From: Paralithodes platypus
Taxonomy: Eukaryota; Arthropoda; Malacostraca; Decapoda; Lithodidae
NCBI GenBank assembly: GCA_032716605.1
Contig: CM064495.1
Coordinates: 46,245,524 to 46,309,523, forward strand
Reading direction: 5' to 3'
DNA: 64,000 nt
Position 1 is the stretch's first letter, and the number at the start of each line of letters is the position of its first letter. Below are positions 9,351 through 21,717 of the stretch, piece by piece. A program made the translations under genes and the position numbers. A model generated the notes under the pieces. The model worked only from the letters and a program-made list of their open reading frames with translations, searched no databases and had not been told where the DNA came from.

Positions 9351-10772
9351 GCTGGGATCATTACGTATTTCAAAACTACTGAATTTCAATGAATAATACG
9401 TACTTGTGATCCCCGTCCCCCCCAACCCCCCACAAGGGACCTCTTGGGGGGTCATTCGCGGGATTAACCTAAGCCAGCAATTTTTTGTCGGCATCGAGGA
9501 GGTGGTGGCAAGGAGGGAGGGGTCGGGGGACGCTATGCATCAGGTTGGCTAATGTTTGAAAGTAATGTCAGTGTTTCCTTGAAGTCTTATCGAGGGTTAC
9601 ATGTCTTCAGTGATCGTCATCGTCGGAGATGTGGAGATTTGTTTTAATTCATAATTATAATTTACCTAAATATGGAGTGACTGTTACTCAGCATAAATAC
9701 GTTCAATGGATTGCGCGACGGTTTCTTTTGTACGAGGGCCTTCTATCGATTCCTGGTCACACGCTTTAATAAAATAACGTTGGTACTGCAGAAGACATAT
9801 ATTGCAAGGATTAACATTAATACAAGTGCCCAACCAGTGTGTTAGCGTGCCTGATTACACCGGTTGCAGACTACGTACACAACCACAACCATTCAAACAA
9901 ACTAATATAATTCCACAAGCACTCTTCACCATACACACAGCGTCAACAAACCGGTGCCAATTGAGTGTCCCATGCTTAAAATAAAAAAAAAAAAAAAAAA
10001 ACACACACACACACTGACACAAAGAGAGAAAGGAGAGAAGAGTTGGGGAGGAGAGAAAATTAAAGAAGTCTGAATACAGCAAAGAAAAATTATCATCACC
10101 GGTTATAAGAATACTGGAGTTAAAAGCCCATCCCGGGTTTTTTTGAGAAGCGGGATATGACGTCCAGCCATAAACCCTTAAAAAATCAAAATGGATCATT
10201 ATACCCTGACATTAATGTAGCTCGTGGTTCAGTCCTCAACTATACATCATCCTTTATTCTATCATTAATAACCATTTATGTAAACGCTCTATTGGGTAGG
10301 TTTATAATATTCCCTATTTTTACATTCCAGACGAGTAATACTATTCCATACTAATAAAAGAATAGGCATTATTTTTGGTTCCATTCACTCATCTCTCGAA
10401 TTATAGTGATCAAAATAATAGATTATTATAAGGCTCAGCTTAATCCCTATTCTGGAGACATAATCTGCAAAGTCTCAGTGTCCTTGCAGTGTATGAAGCA
10501 ACATACACGAAAATGGCAGCCGTCATCACTCGATGTGAGCATAGACCGATTATTCTCCGTTTAAAAGAATAGCATGGATTACAAGACAGGCAAAAAAAAA
10601 AATCGATTAGTTTCATTATCTTTTTTCATACCACTACTCTTTATAGCGTTGATAAGGAATATATTATATATGTTTTATACTTAAGAATAATATTCCTTAA
10701 TGGTGCTTATGGACTTTAAAATTACATGCGAGGCATGCAATAATAGATCACCAATGATTCACCGCCATCAAC
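9351..10772. other. Intergenic, nothing recognised (contains A18/CA tract)
   Basis: Mixed-composition DNA. The only structure noted is a poly(A) run followed by (CA)n at about 9981-10013. The short open frames here overlap one another on both strands and match nothing I recognise. Confidence 0.45.
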
Positions 10773-11070
10773 ATGACCTGTTTCACGTTCGTGATATACA
10801 AGTTGCGACACCGTATACCGCTAAAATTCCAAAGACTGGAGCCGCCATTCCTCCATGGTGACAGCACGAAATATAGCAGCGGAAGGAGAGGCGCTGCGAG
10901 GTCCTTAAATATTTCAGTGTTCCCTCTCCCGAAGCGGCCAAGATTTACTTGGGGTGACGGCGGCGGCCCTCCATCAGCCGCCCTGTGTCCCGTGCGCTGG
11001 TCACCTGACGAAGAGCTTCCCCTGACGGAGGACGTCCCTCACACGGCGCGGAAGGACAGTGGCATGAAGA
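10773..11070. other. GC-richer island of non-repetitive sequence, unassigned
   Basis: This segment is markedly richer in GC and CpG than its surroundings (GCGGAAGGAGAGGCGCTGCG, GACGGCGGCGGCC, TCCCGTGCGCTGGTCACC) and shows no internal repetition. A plus-strand open frame of 137 codons crosses it and runs into the poly(C) tract, but I recognise no domain. It could be an exon, a promoter-proximal island or chance. Confidence 0.3.
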
Positions 11071-12003
11071 TCCCCCCCCCCCCCCTCCTTCACTCTTCCC
11101 CCCCAAACATAAAACTTGCACTCTTCCCCCTCTTCTCTCCCTCCTCTTCTCACCCAGCCTCCTCCCTCTTGTTCTCCTACCGCTAAACTCTAAACGGAGC
11201 AATAGCGTTTACCTCTCCCTCCCGCTTTACCCCTTCCACACCCTTTTCCCTTCCTGCCCCTTACCTTTAACCCTTCCTTGCCCTTCTACCTTGATCCCCT
11301 GCCTTACCCTTCTACTTTGCAACTGACTGGATTCTATCCGGCTTGACTTTGTCCTTGCTTCCTACCATGACCCCTGTCCAGGCCCCTGTTTTTCGCTCCT
11401 ACAATGACGTCTTCCCAGGTCCGTCTATCACCCCTGCCTTGCTGCTGTACCTAATGTTGTTGACTCCCCGGCCATGTCCCCCTTCTATGCACTCCCGTTC
11501 CTTAACTCCTTATTTTGCCTCCTCCCTACGTTTCTCCCCAGCCTCCCCCCCCCCCCCTATCTTCCCCTCTCACCTCTCCCCCCTTGTCATTCTTCACGCC
11601 AGTCTGTCTCCGCCTTCCTCCTCTCCCCCGGCTATGGTGTCTTGCTATTTCCCAGGGATATGTTTTGCTTCCTTTTATATGTTTTCCCTTTAATTCTTCT
11701 TCCTCTGGATAGTTCTTTGTATGTCATGCCCTCACCCACCCTAAACTTACCCCTTCCTCGACCTTACCCTTATCCTATCAGGTATGGGCATGCCCTCACC
11801 CAGCTAAAAGATACCCCTTCCTTGCCCCGCCTCGACCTTACCCCATTGCTCTCTCTCTCTCTCTCTCACTCTCTCTCTCTCTCTCTCTAACCCAGGTCTG
11901 GGCATGCCCTCACCCAGCTCAAAGATACCCCTTCCTTGCCCCTGCCTCGACCTTACCCCAATTTTGCAGCCCTGTTAGACTACTCCAACTTTACTCTTGA
12001 CTC

Positions 12004-12072
<69 letters not shown>

Positions 12073-12235
12073 CCTTACCTTGACCCCACAACCATACTCC
12101 TCTCTTGACTTTTCTAGCCACCTTTTTTCCCCCTTACCCTTTCCTTGGCCCCCCACCTTGCCCTCCTCCCCCCACCCCCGACCATATTCCCTACTTTGAC
12201 CCCCTTTATGCCTATCCCCATGCATGCCCCCTCAC
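11071..12235. repeat. Pyrimidine-rich region with (CT)n microsatellites
   Basis: C/T-rich plus strand with poly(C) at about 11072 and 11546, and (CT)n at 11846-11888 and 12008-12070. The block GGGCATGCCCTCACCCAGCT with AAAGATACCCCTTCC occurs twice (about 11786 and 11900), so part of it is a tandem duplication. Overlapping Ser/Leu/Pro-rich frames are composition artefacts. Confidence 0.85.
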
Positions 12236-12830
12236 TTGAAGAAAAAGAAAATTAAGATGATGATGAAGATTAAATAACAAAATACGTCAATATAATAAAG
12301 TTGCCGACACCAAACCTGCCGGAAAGAGCGCCCTTGATAATTCCTCCCCTGTAATAAACCGGACCCCTTGGAGTTGACCCACACGCCGCAAATAATTTCT
12401 GATTGGATACTTGTTAATGACGTCACAGCCAATTGGGGAGAAAATTGTTGGAACCCCCTGCGAGGCAATCTGGCTCCGTAGTCTTCAAAGAGGCCATCTC
12501 CACACCACGTGACCGACCTTACACTAATAGTGTGAGCCAGATAATATTATATATACCGGTATATACTGTACAGTACGGTATATATTAATATATACATACA
12601 TTTCTGTACATCTTTGGAAACGACAATTGTGATACATTAAACGAATTACATTGAGACACTTCTTGGGCTACACAAATTAAATTACTGGGATTCATTAGTT
12701 AATTAATCATCTTGTTCTATATCAGTATAATGTATGCAATTATTCGTGGCCACTTGTGTACGTCCCTGACTATGCAGCATTAGTCATGATAGCCATCGCT
12801 CAAGACCATATTGAAGATACAATGGGGTTT
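12236..12830. other. Intergenic, nothing recognised
   Basis: AT-rich with a TATATACCGGTATATA palindrome at about 12550. No gene supported. Confidence 0.4.
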
Positions 12831-12831
12831 T

Positions 12832-12950
12832 ACTGGGTGTGGTGTACCGAGTTCAAATCCCGGGAGGACCATATGCTTTCATTAGTTTATTCAAGTACAT
12901 TGGGCTTTGTATTTGACGATTAATGTTAAGAACGGGGTGTTACTTATTTC
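12832..12950 (+). mobile_element. tRNA-derived SINE fragment (SINE-1)
   Basis: GTGGTGTACCGAGTTCAAATCC is a near-consensus pol III box B and is followed by CGGGAGGACCATATGCTTTC and the tail ATTAATGTTAAGAACGGGGT. The copy at 35985-36127 shares the same tail word for word over long stretches. The 5' (box A) half is missing here. Confidence 0.7.
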
Positions 12951-13070
12951 TGCGTGTATCATGTGATGCAGTTTTGATGGAAAATTGAATACATTTGGCA
13001 AAATCTGACTCCAGAAAATAGCGGCAGCTGAATGAAAATATTAAAATACAAAATATGGAAAAAATATTAA

Positions 13071-13277
13071 CCCTTTCTGTACCGGGGACGTCTTTTTCAT
13101 TATATTCTAGCTACATTTAGATGATTTTGTGCAGTTTAAGAAGGCTCTATGGTAGTATAAAGGGTTAAGTGAGATAGTTCGAAACCTGTTAATTACTGGA
13201 GGCCCTTTTAAAACTGAATGCAATCATCTAAGAGTAGTCAGAATGAGGCTAAAAAGACGTCCCTGGTAAAGAAGGGG
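13071..13277. mobile_element. MITE-B copy with intact TTAA duplication (207 bp)
   Basis: It starts CCCTTTCTGTACCGGGGACG and ends CGTCCCTGGTAAAGAAGGGG, with TTAA on both sides (13067-13070 and 13278-13281). The inverted ends match over about 30 bp. CCC..GGG termini and TTAA target duplication are the hallmarks of piggyBac-superfamily elements. There is no coding capacity, so it must be mobilised in trans. Confidence 0.88.
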
Positions 13278-13526
13278 TTAAGATAGGATAGTAACTGTAA
13301 ACTAAGCTTCTGTTTTGCTTAAGAGATGTCCCTCATAAACCGAATAAATTCATATGGTAGTCGGTAAAACTAAATACATATCTAAGCTATTATATATAAA
13401 GTGTTAATTAACGCGGAATTCTACACGAGGTGATATTAAGGGAAACATTTACCTTTGGATCACCTGCAGGGATATTTAGGGTGAGATACCGTGAGAGTGG
13501 ACTCGTGGAATGGAATCTCAACCATG

Positions 13527-13528
<2 letters not shown>

Positions 13529-13562
<34 letters not shown>

Positions 13563-13600
13563 TGTATACTGTATATATACCGGTATGTATATATATTTTT
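13529..13600. repeat. (AT)n microsatellite interrupted by TACTGTAT and TACCGGTA
   Basis: About 33 bp of pure (AT)n is followed by the palindromic interruptions. A smaller (AT)n is at 13787-13807. Confidence 0.9.
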
Positions 13601-14185
13601 TTTTCTATGTGAGTGAGGGAGACAAAAGGCAGAACTGCCTGTAGCGAGTACCTTCCCCATAGTTGAAAGAGTGACTGCCAATATCAAGGGACATTCGAGC
13701 CAAAATACCTGGACACAAGAGTTTAAAGCAATTTAAGTCATAGGAAGAGGGAAAGACTGATTCCGGGAGTTACATACATACACACATATATATATATATA
13801 TATATATCATCCAGACTACACCATACCAAACGAACCCTGGAGGGGGAGAGACGCTGATCTGTACCAAGTGAAAGGTGATGTTTAATGGTTATGGCGGGGC
13901 AGTTAATGATTCGTGGGATAATAATAATAATAAAACCGGGTCATGAAGATTACAGGGGAGAGCCATTTGATGTTCTAATTGTGTCAAGCGGGCACCCACA
14001 GACTATCCCATAATAACACTTTGTATTAATGGAATGTGGGGTGGGAGCTACTACCTATTTATTCTAATGTCGTATGGTAATAATAATATATTAAGTTAGA
14101 ATATATATTATAAGGGTTCACAAAAAAGTAGATACCTCGCGAGAATTAACATCAAAAAATGCCTCTTGAGAATTTACGAAAACAT
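13601..14185. other. Intergenic, nothing recognised
   Basis: Non-repetitive apart from short AT and AAT runs. No gene supported. Confidence 0.4.
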
Positions 14186-14468
14186 TTTACCTCTCCAAGA
14201 TTGTCGGAAAAATAGTACCTCTCCAAGATTGTTGGGAAAACAGTTACCTCTCCAAGATTGTCGGACAATAGTACCTTTCAAAGATTGTCGGCAAAATAGT
14301 TACCTTTCAAAGACTGTCAGAAAATAGTTACCCCTCCAAGATTGTCGGAAAATAGTTACAGCTCGAAAATTGTCGGAAAATAGTTACCCCTCAAAGATTG
14401 TCGGGAATATAGTTACCTCTCCAAGATTGTCGGAAAATAGTTAGAGCTCAAAGATTGTCGGAAAAGTG
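14186..14468. repeat. About 28-31 bp imperfect minisatellite (TACCTCTCCAAGATTGTCGGAAAATAGT)
   Basis: About ten diverged copies built on CCAAGATTGTCGGAAAATAG and TTACC. The anchor GATTGTCGG is nearly constant, while the first half alternates between CCTCTCCAA, CCTTTCAAA and AGCTCAAA. Confidence 0.92.
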
Positions 14469-14776
14469 TTCATGTGACTGTGAATTAAAGTGACCTTCCT
14501 AAAAACAAACCCGTCCAATTAAGAAGCTAGACGGGGGTTAGTTGTCTGGGTAAGATACGACCCTCCTTCCCGGACACCATCCAAAGGCTCGGACAATCAA
14601 CACACTTATAGCGTCGCATCTCCCTATGACCGTCGTATTTTAGCCTTTGACATCGTTATTCACGTGCCAGGAATACTCAAAACACAATTAACTGATTATA
14701 CGACCAGTCTAGTTATTTATCAGTATGGGCAAATTACGACACTACAAGCCATTAATGAAATGTTACGTCATAGGTC

Positions 14777-14993
14777 ACTATAGTCCATTCATTATAAGTA
14801 AACCAGAAATCACAACCCCTAACCTTTACACCTCAAAACCGACTAGAGTAATCGAGCGATTATTTCTAACATTTGGGAAAAGTCCGCCAGGCAATAGGTG
14901 TGGAAATGTACAGCCCATTTGCTCTTGCCCATTTTAAGTTACAGAGGTTAGGGGTTTCAATTTTTGGCCTACCTATAATGAAAGGCCTATAGT
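14777..14993. mobile_element. MITE-E, full-length copy (217 bp)
   Basis: ACTATAGTCCATTCATTATA at the left is mirrored by TATAATGAAAGGCCTATAGT at the right, and AACCCCTAACCT is mirrored by AGGTTAGGGGTT. The long (about 56 bp) imperfect inverted repeats leave an interior of about 100 bp. Diverged relatives are at 25305-25525 and 39515-39707. Family assignment is unknown. Confidence 0.82.
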
Positions 14994-15039
14994 CTCCCAC
15001 AACATCGTAAGCTATAGTTGCCTTTAGGTAAGCGGCCCC

Positions 15040-15338
15040 TGGGTTTTAGTGATGGTTGATTAGTTAACTTATACTATCATCACCATCATTATTCTACTCC
15101 TACTCCTCCTCCTACTCCTACTCCTCCTCCTCCTCCTCCTCCTCCTCCTCCTCCTCGTCATCACCAACATCATCATCACTATATTCAGCATCATCATTCA
15201 CAAACTGATTAAGCTATATGAGGGCCAGTTGCCACGAAAGATACTACCCCCTTAGCCTGACACCCCAAGGGTTTAGTTATAATTGATTACCCATCTTATT
15301 ATAATATTAGTATTCATTAATATTTGTATTATTATTAT

Positions 15339-15369
<31 letters not shown>

Positions 15370-15540
15370 TATCAGTAACTTATTATTTGTCAATTAATTA
15401 CACATTCGCTAATATACTTTGACATTATTTAACCAGTCGTCTCAGGAACATACTAACCCCCTCCCCCAAAAAAGTTTAGTTATGGTTGATTCACTAAGTT
15501 ATTATCAGGGGGGAGGGGGAGGGGGGGGGGAGGAGGTTTA
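15040..15540. repeat. About 200 bp unit x3, each carrying a different microsatellite
   Basis: The text CCCC..GGGTTTAGTTATGGTTGATT followed by a STTATTAT-type stretch recurs at about 15045, 15265 and 15460. The microsatellites that follow differ: (CTC)n at 15113-15156, (TAG)n and (GGT)n at 15340-15366, and a GGGGGA run at 15508-15534. Confidence 0.6.
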
Positions 15541-16200
15541 TTGCCACCAATGCAAGTCCCTTTGTGGGTTTTTGGCCGCGTGTAAATCAAGAGGTGGGCC
15601 GACCCCCTGCCGACCCTCACTTGTTTTATTGTCCAGCCTGACCGACACCAGCTTTACTTCCTGCAACCCAATTCTAACCAAACGTACAGTCGTGGACAGG
15701 AAAATCTGAACAATTTCTAGAGGTACAGCTAACGCACTATTTTGATAAACAACAAACAAATTAATGGAAATCACCAACTAAGCTCACCTGTTTGCTTTTA
15801 TCATTAGGAGGCGTTTAGGTATTTTTGACCACGAATGTACAATCCTCTGCGTAAATAGCTACTAACTATACGACTATATGACTATAAAGAATCCCTGAAC
15901 TTATAAAGCCAAGGTCTTAAGCTTCTGGGCTACAATAAAGCATTGTATTGTCTTGATTGCGTTCGATATTGACTCAAATTGGTGAGTCGCCATTTATGCT
16001 CTTGCCTGTACAACTTCTCCATATTCGGTTGTATATAATAAATTTGTTGCCAGCCGGGCTTGAGGTTGCCACACATCGCCATAGTGAGAGAGAGAGACCT
16101 CGGACAAATAGCCGTATTCAAATTAACTCCTTGACCACGATATATAAAATGTAAGCAAAGCAATGTCCTCTTGAGCTATTCAGAATGTTAATATAATGTG
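15541..16200. other. Intergenic, nothing recognised
   Basis: Non-repetitive. Several short overlapping frames occur on both strands with no recognisable motif. Confidence 0.4.
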
Positions 16201-16202
16201 TG

Positions 16203-16350
16203 CAGTTGTACCGAATATGTATATGTGTGTGTTTGTGTGTGTGTACTATATGTATGTACGGTATGTATGTATGTATGTATGTATGTATGTATGTATGTAT
16301 GTATGTATGTACGTATGTATGCATGCAACTATGCATGTACAGTATGTATG
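16203..16350. repeat. (GT)n and (GTAT)n microsatellite
   Basis: TGTGTGTTTGTGTGTG is followed by about 15 GTAT units (16257-16330). The Met/Tyr/Val/Cys periodic peptides are translations of the repeat. Confidence 0.95.
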
Positions 16351-16454
16351 GGTTAAGATTTACAACTACAGCCCAAACTTCGCCCCCCTCTTCCCTTAGC
16401 CCAGCAGCCTTTAATTACTCCCCGTGTACAGTATGATCATCGCCAGTATGAGAG

Positions 16455-16684
16455 CAATTGACCACTTCCGAGTTTCAGGCTATAAGGAAGTTGGAGTTTT
16501 AGACATCAAATATTTAGCGGAATTACAAGCTAAAATACGGTGGTAGTTAATTTATACATACATAAAATCCAATTCAAGATACTGTTTATCCCTCAGAAAC
16601 CTACAATATTTTTGCCTTTTTGTTTACTATCGATGGCTACGACTCCAACTTCCTTATAGCTCGAAACTCGCAAGTGGCCAATTG
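16455..16684. mobile_element. MITE-C copy 1 (230 bp)
   Basis: The left end CAATTGACCACTTCCGAGTTTC..CTATAAGGAAGTTGGAG is the inverse of the right end CTCCAACTTCCTTATAG..GAAACTCGCAAGTGGCCAATTG (with one base missing). The inverted repeats are about 42 bp. The interior matches the copy at 28739-28966. No clear target duplication beyond the palindromic CAATTG itself. Confidence 0.88.
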
Positions 16685-16767
16685 TGAGATATCCTTGACC
16701 TTTGGAGAGCCCCGCCGGAACATCACTTGAGCGGCCCCAACGACGTCCTGGAAAGTATTAACATTAA

Positions 16768-17100
16768 GGGGAAATAAGCGAGTTTTTCTGCTCCCCCTTC
16801 TTCCTCGTGTTTAGCCCCATTAGTTTGACGATTTTAAAACCTGTCACCCCATTTTGTTGTCAATTTTAAAACCTTGTGTGCCATTTAGGTGTCGATTTTA
16901 TCCTGGCGAGCGATAGCGAGCCTGTAATTATAAGAGGAATCGGCCTTGGGCCAGGATATTTTTCTACCGAAAAATGTACACATTTATCTTGAAGGGGGGT
17001 CTAGGGGGTGTTATTTTAAGCTTGATGGAGGTATAGGGAGGAAACTAAATAAAATAATAAAAAGTTGAAACAAATATGAAATAAAGAAGCCCATCCTCCC
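16768..17100 (-). mobile_element. MITE-A copy 4 (333 bp, perfect TTAA flanks)
   Basis: TTAA at 16764-16767, then GGGGAAATAAGCG; the right end is CCCATCCTCCC then TTAA at 17101-17104. On the minus strand the family landmarks occur in order, from CGGTAGAAAAATATCC to CGCTATCGCTCGCCAGGATA, CTAAATGGCAC and GAAGAAGGGGGAGCAG. Confidence 0.93.
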
Positions 17101-17104
17101 TTAA

Positions 17105-17995
17105 GGCAGTGGATGAGATGGTCGCCCGGCAGATTTATGCAACGACCGCAGTCACTGCCACCACACTGCCAGCCACACTTTTACTGGACTTCTATTAACC
17201 AAGCTATTGCAACTTCCTTAATCCCATAATACTCGGGGATTTCATTATCATAAACTCCTCTCAAATACTCAACTTTTATCCTAGGGCATCAGAGCGTAGA
17301 AATACATTCCCAAAGTCTCGGAAACGGCTGAATATTTGTAGAATCTTTCGGAAGTGGAGAGCGCGGGCGACCACTGGCATGTCGGGCCATTATTAAGGGG
17401 GTATTTATGACGTGATAAAGTAGGTGGGCAGCGATATGAGACGACCTGACACTACTTCCTCAGCCACGCCCCCTACAGATGACGATGGCACCCCTGCACC
17501 GCCCCCTGCTGCAGTCATACACACTATAGGGTGTATTCGCACACAGGTTATTTCATTTAACGTCATATTCGTCCGCTCTTATTTAGATTCGATTCACCAC
17601 ACCTTCATAGGAAATGTGGTTGATATAATATTCCCACTGACTCTGGTTCGAATCCCGGTATATACAGGGTAGATATTATTGGGATATCTTTGCTACACAT
17701 CATAATAAAGTCTCCGACATGCCTTTCCTAGCTGCTATAGACTGAAATCTATGGGTATCCCCAAAACAAATAGCAATAAAGTCAGCAAGAGTACGAGTCT
17801 AAGTTTGTGTTATGGACTGTAGCAGCAGATAGTCTGGTGCTAATTGTGGTACTGCACGCCATTTATGAGTAACCATGGTTGAAACAGTCAGCCTTCCAAC
17901 GCCATCTGTTCATTGCCCTTCAGACTTCGTTGTCTGTTAGGCATCAAATCAATAAACTAGAACCTATATCTGGAGAGTTGAAAAATAGAAAGATA
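17105..17995. other. Intergenic, nothing firm (one tRNA-like word)
   Basis: Non-repetitive. CTGGTTCGAATCCCGG at about 17643 is a perfect box B. No matching box A or cloverleaf stem is visible upstream, so at most a SINE relic is present at about 17585-17660. Confidence 0.35.
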
Positions 17996-18250
17996 TGCTT
18001 AAACTCAGTTAACCTAGACCTAATTTATCTTATCTTAAGCTAACTAAACCTAATCTTAACATGACGTGGACTAACCAAACCTAACTTTCGTTAAACCTAT
18101 CCTAACTTGAGCTTATTCTAAATTAACCTAGCTTATTCTAACACCATAGCAGAACTTCTTAACCTAACTTATTTTATCCTAACATAACATAACATAACTT
18201 ACCCTAACCTCTCCTAACCTAACCTAATCTAGTCTAACCTAATACAAAGT
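17996..18250. repeat. Degenerate telomere-like (AACCT)n tract
   Basis: Repeated TAACCTAACCTAATCTA and AACATAACATAACAT words. It has the same character as 6930-7905. Confidence 0.8.
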
Positions 18251-18970
18251 GTGGGCAAGGCAACCCGAGCTTGAACGAACGGGCTGAAGGGGAAACGACC
18301 GGTAACCTTGCACGCAGGAAAAGATTATAGAGCTATATTGGTGGGAAGGAGGAGGGGTAGGGAAGCACCGGCAGAATCCTCGACCCTATTATTTTTGTGA
18401 ACAGAGGAAACTTCATGTCCACTTGTCCTGGTGAGTTGGTGTGGCTGGTGTGAGGCGGGGCGGCACGGGGGCCCCCTCCTGCTGGGGGGTCACGGGGAGG
18501 GGACTTAAGGAGGGACGAATTGTGAGGGAGATAATATTCTGCTTGGGGACTGGTGTCGCAGAGCTCTACTACTTTTTTTTTTTTTACTACCACCGGCAAT
18601 GCTGATAAAATTTCATGATGATAAATGAACATTCATATTATCACCAACCCACCAATTAAGTTAAGAAAAAGTATTAATGATGTAGTGATAAATAGTGAAA
18701 ATTAAAGTGGCTGGTAATGTTCCGGTGTGTAACATATACAGGTTAACAAAAATTTACATAGTTTAGCATAATATAAAGAAAATAGTTTTATATGTAGTAT
18801 TTCATCCAATACTGTTATATAATAACAAATGTATTTACGTGTGCCAGGGTTCGAACGTGTACAGGCTGGCGGTCTACCTACAAAACCTCATCGGAAATAT
18901 GCCTGTTTCCTCCAGTCCTCCCTGATTTACAAGAGGCTACGGGTTACAGTTTAGACTGGGTAATAAATAA
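18251..18970. other. Intergenic, nothing firm
   Basis: A GC-rich patch (18430-18510) is followed by AT-rich DNA. GGGTTCGAACGTG at about 18847 looks like a box B, but no tRNA fold is supportable. Confidence 0.35.
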
Positions 18971-19267
18971 GGGGGGATGGTTAATTTGTTGGTCGACTTT
19001 TTCATGTATGTATTATTTTAGTAGTTTCCTCCCTAGACCTTCATCAAACTGTAAGTAACAACCCAAGGATCCCCCTCCAAGATATATTTGTAAACAAAAT
19101 TCGGTAGAAAAATGTCCCAACCGAAGGCCAGTTCCTCCTAAATTACACGAAAAGTGGTGAAAAGGGGTGAAAAGTCTTAAAATAGCCAAACTAATGAACC
19201 GTACGTCTTAAAATATGTAAACTAAGCATGAGGGAGAAGAGGAACCAGAAAAACCAACCAACTCCAC
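18971..19267 (+). mobile_element. MITE-A copy 5 (297 bp)
   Basis: It starts GGGGGGATGGTTAATTTG after ATAA and ends CCAACCAACTCCAC before TTAA (19268-19271). It has lost the ACAGGCTCGC segment but keeps AGTTTCCTCCCTAGACC, TTCGGTAGAAAAATGTCCC and GAGGGAGAAG. Confidence 0.88.
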
Positions 19268-19555
19268 TTAAGGGACTTTAGGGTATATTGATGTTAGTAA
19301 AAATAATAATGGTAGTCCTCTAATTAACGAAGAACGTAAAAGCTTAAGTATTGAATCTTAAATTTGCAATGGCGAGAGTTGCCCCAGCTTCTTCCCAGTG
19401 ACTGCTGTATAAACAAATGTTTACAGCACCCATGGCCTTCCTCTGTCTTCCGTGGTATTCTCAAAATTTAGTTCCATACATTCAACATTGTGAGCACGTG
19501 CAACAAAGATCAACACACATTCCACATTAATACGTTACAAAGTACAAAGTTACAA

Positions 19556-19609
<54 letters not shown>

Positions 19610-20550
19610 TATATGTACCGGTATGTATTTTTTTATACATACAGTATATTAATTTAGATATACTTATATATATAATATATACTATATATATATACGGTAT
19701 ATATTAGTTTTGTATTAATTAATCAAATTCATTCATTACTATGTTCAGATTTACCTTTGTTACGAAACGTGGTGAAAGACCGGAAAACCACCAAAGTAGA
19801 TTTATATCTTTGTTTGGCAAGACATACTGTGTGGTTACTGGGATTCTAAATATATAGTATCATGTATATACACATAAAAGTAAATACATACGGATCCTAA
19901 CATGGGAGGCAGAGGGCACTCAATAATACCTAGTCAATAAATCAACCCCCCCCCCCCCCCCGACCCCAAATTGTTTTTTACAAAAATATAAAAAACACAC
20001 ACACACAAAACAGATGTTATATTAATTAATAAACGGTCATGGATGCATAGATTCTTATAATGGTAATGTTTAAATGTTATAATATGTCTTATCTTATTTA
20101 CATTCTAATTGCTTTCTAAATACGATGATTCATATCGGTCAAATAGTAAAGATTGTCGCAATACAAAACCAATGTATACTGATTACCCAAATTACATTGT
20201 CTTGTCAATGGTCTAAGAGTATCATTTCTACTCGAGGCTCTCAAAAAGTAATTCTATCCCGGTCATAATTATACTGTATACATACATTAATAATACATAA
20301 TAATATATACGCATTTCGTCTTAGTACCCACGAGTTTTTGCATGCGGATAGAACTAAGCGATATTCACGAATTAAATAAATTCTTTTCCCAAACACCACG
20401 GTATTGTTTGAGGAAGAGCCAAGCTGGAGCCAGAGGAAGGGAAAACGGACGGAGATTCTCCTGGCGGGGCGAAGCCAGCTGATGAATTGGGTTGGTATTC
20501 GAAGTGACGCGCAACAGCATTAAGCTTGCATTCAATTTTCGTCAAAGTCC
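19268..20550. other. AT-rich intergenic DNA with (CA)(TA) compound microsatellite
   Basis: (CA)n then (TA)n at 19556-19607, TACCGGTA at 19616, more (TA)n to 19702 and a poly(C) at 19947-19960. I see no gene. Confidence 0.6.
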
Positions 20551-21717
20551 TTCAAATCTGCAAACGGGACCCTTGTTCTTCGTTCGCAGCGGGAGTTTCG
20601 CCGGTGGATTTCAAGGGGTACGAGTGCGTGAAATATCCGGGGTTTAAAGGAGGTGTGTTTGGAAGATTGCGAAGATAGAGTGAGCGAGATTTTTGGAGCC
20701 TGGAGAAGGGTGGGGATGGGCTAGGGTGACGGGAGGAAGGGCGGGTGAACGAAGAGCAAGGGCACAGTGTGTGAACCAGACGGAGGGGGCCCCACACCAC
20801 ACGTACAGGCACGCTCAAAAGTCGTCATTCCTCCATATTTCAGTTTGGGTTATCTCTAGCATAAAGGAAAAATAACTTAACATGCATGAATAAAGTCTCG
20901 ATATTCAAGCTTGGCTCAGTTTAGTCAAAAGTTACAGTATTAATTTTATCAAGAAAGGGTTAACAAATTAAAAGTTATGAAGGTGGTACACGACTTTCGA
21001 GCACTACTGTACTATCCCTCCCTCCCTCCCTCTCTGTGCGTCACCCGTCACCCTCCCGTTCGCCGGTTTTGCAGTCCTCACTCCTCACTCACCCAAGTTA
21101 ATTAACAATAAATATACAGAGCCACATCAGGCAGCAGAGGTCCCACGTTGCTAGGGAGAGGGGGGGGGGGGGGGGGTATAAAGGGGGCACTGGGGATCAC
21201 GGCACTGCAAGATCACATTTCGAAAGGGATCTGCAGGCTGGCTGGGGTGGAGCGATTTCCATGGACAGGCAAAAACAATCCCCACAATAAACACCTGAAA
21301 ATCCTCCCATACTGCTTGATGGCTGCCCGTAACCATAAATAAAATGTAGTTCATGAGTTTCAATACCCACGGCCTTATTACAATCGGAATCGCTTTGCAA
21401 TCATGGAGAAAATATATTGTAATTGGAATGTGCCAGTGTTGTCCCCCCCAGGCCATCACAGGGGTTACGGTGTTTTCGTCTGCAAGTATTTTCCCTCACA
21501 GTCACTAAGCTTACATTCTAGAGTTGATTCACTCATATCTAACTTAGTTTCGTTATTCATCATTATCATCTAAAACTACTTTCTTCCCCCCGGAAAATCC
21601 CCGCTAAAGGATGGCCATGGCAGACAGGCCTTCTCGCTACTTTGTCAAGCTATACTTCTTCAGACCTTGCTACAATACTCCTACCACTATATGGAGTTTT
21701 GTCTTCAATATATATTT
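20551..21717. other. Intergenic, nothing firm
   Basis: Moderately GC-rich, with (CCCT)n at 21018 and poly(G) at 21161-21177. Short overlapping frames on both strands lack recognisable domains. Confidence 0.4.

Noticed and set aside
10773..11202. 137-codon plus frame and 85-codon minus frame as genes
   Set aside because: They overlap on opposite strands and run into poly(C) and pyrimidine-rich sequence, with no domain recognised.
17585..17660. Possible tRNA gene with box B GGTTCGAATCC
   Set aside because: No paired acceptor, D or anticodon stems can be drawn and box A is unconvincing.
18830..18900. Possible tRNA pseudogene around GGGTTCGAACG
   Set aside because: Only the box-B-like word is present.
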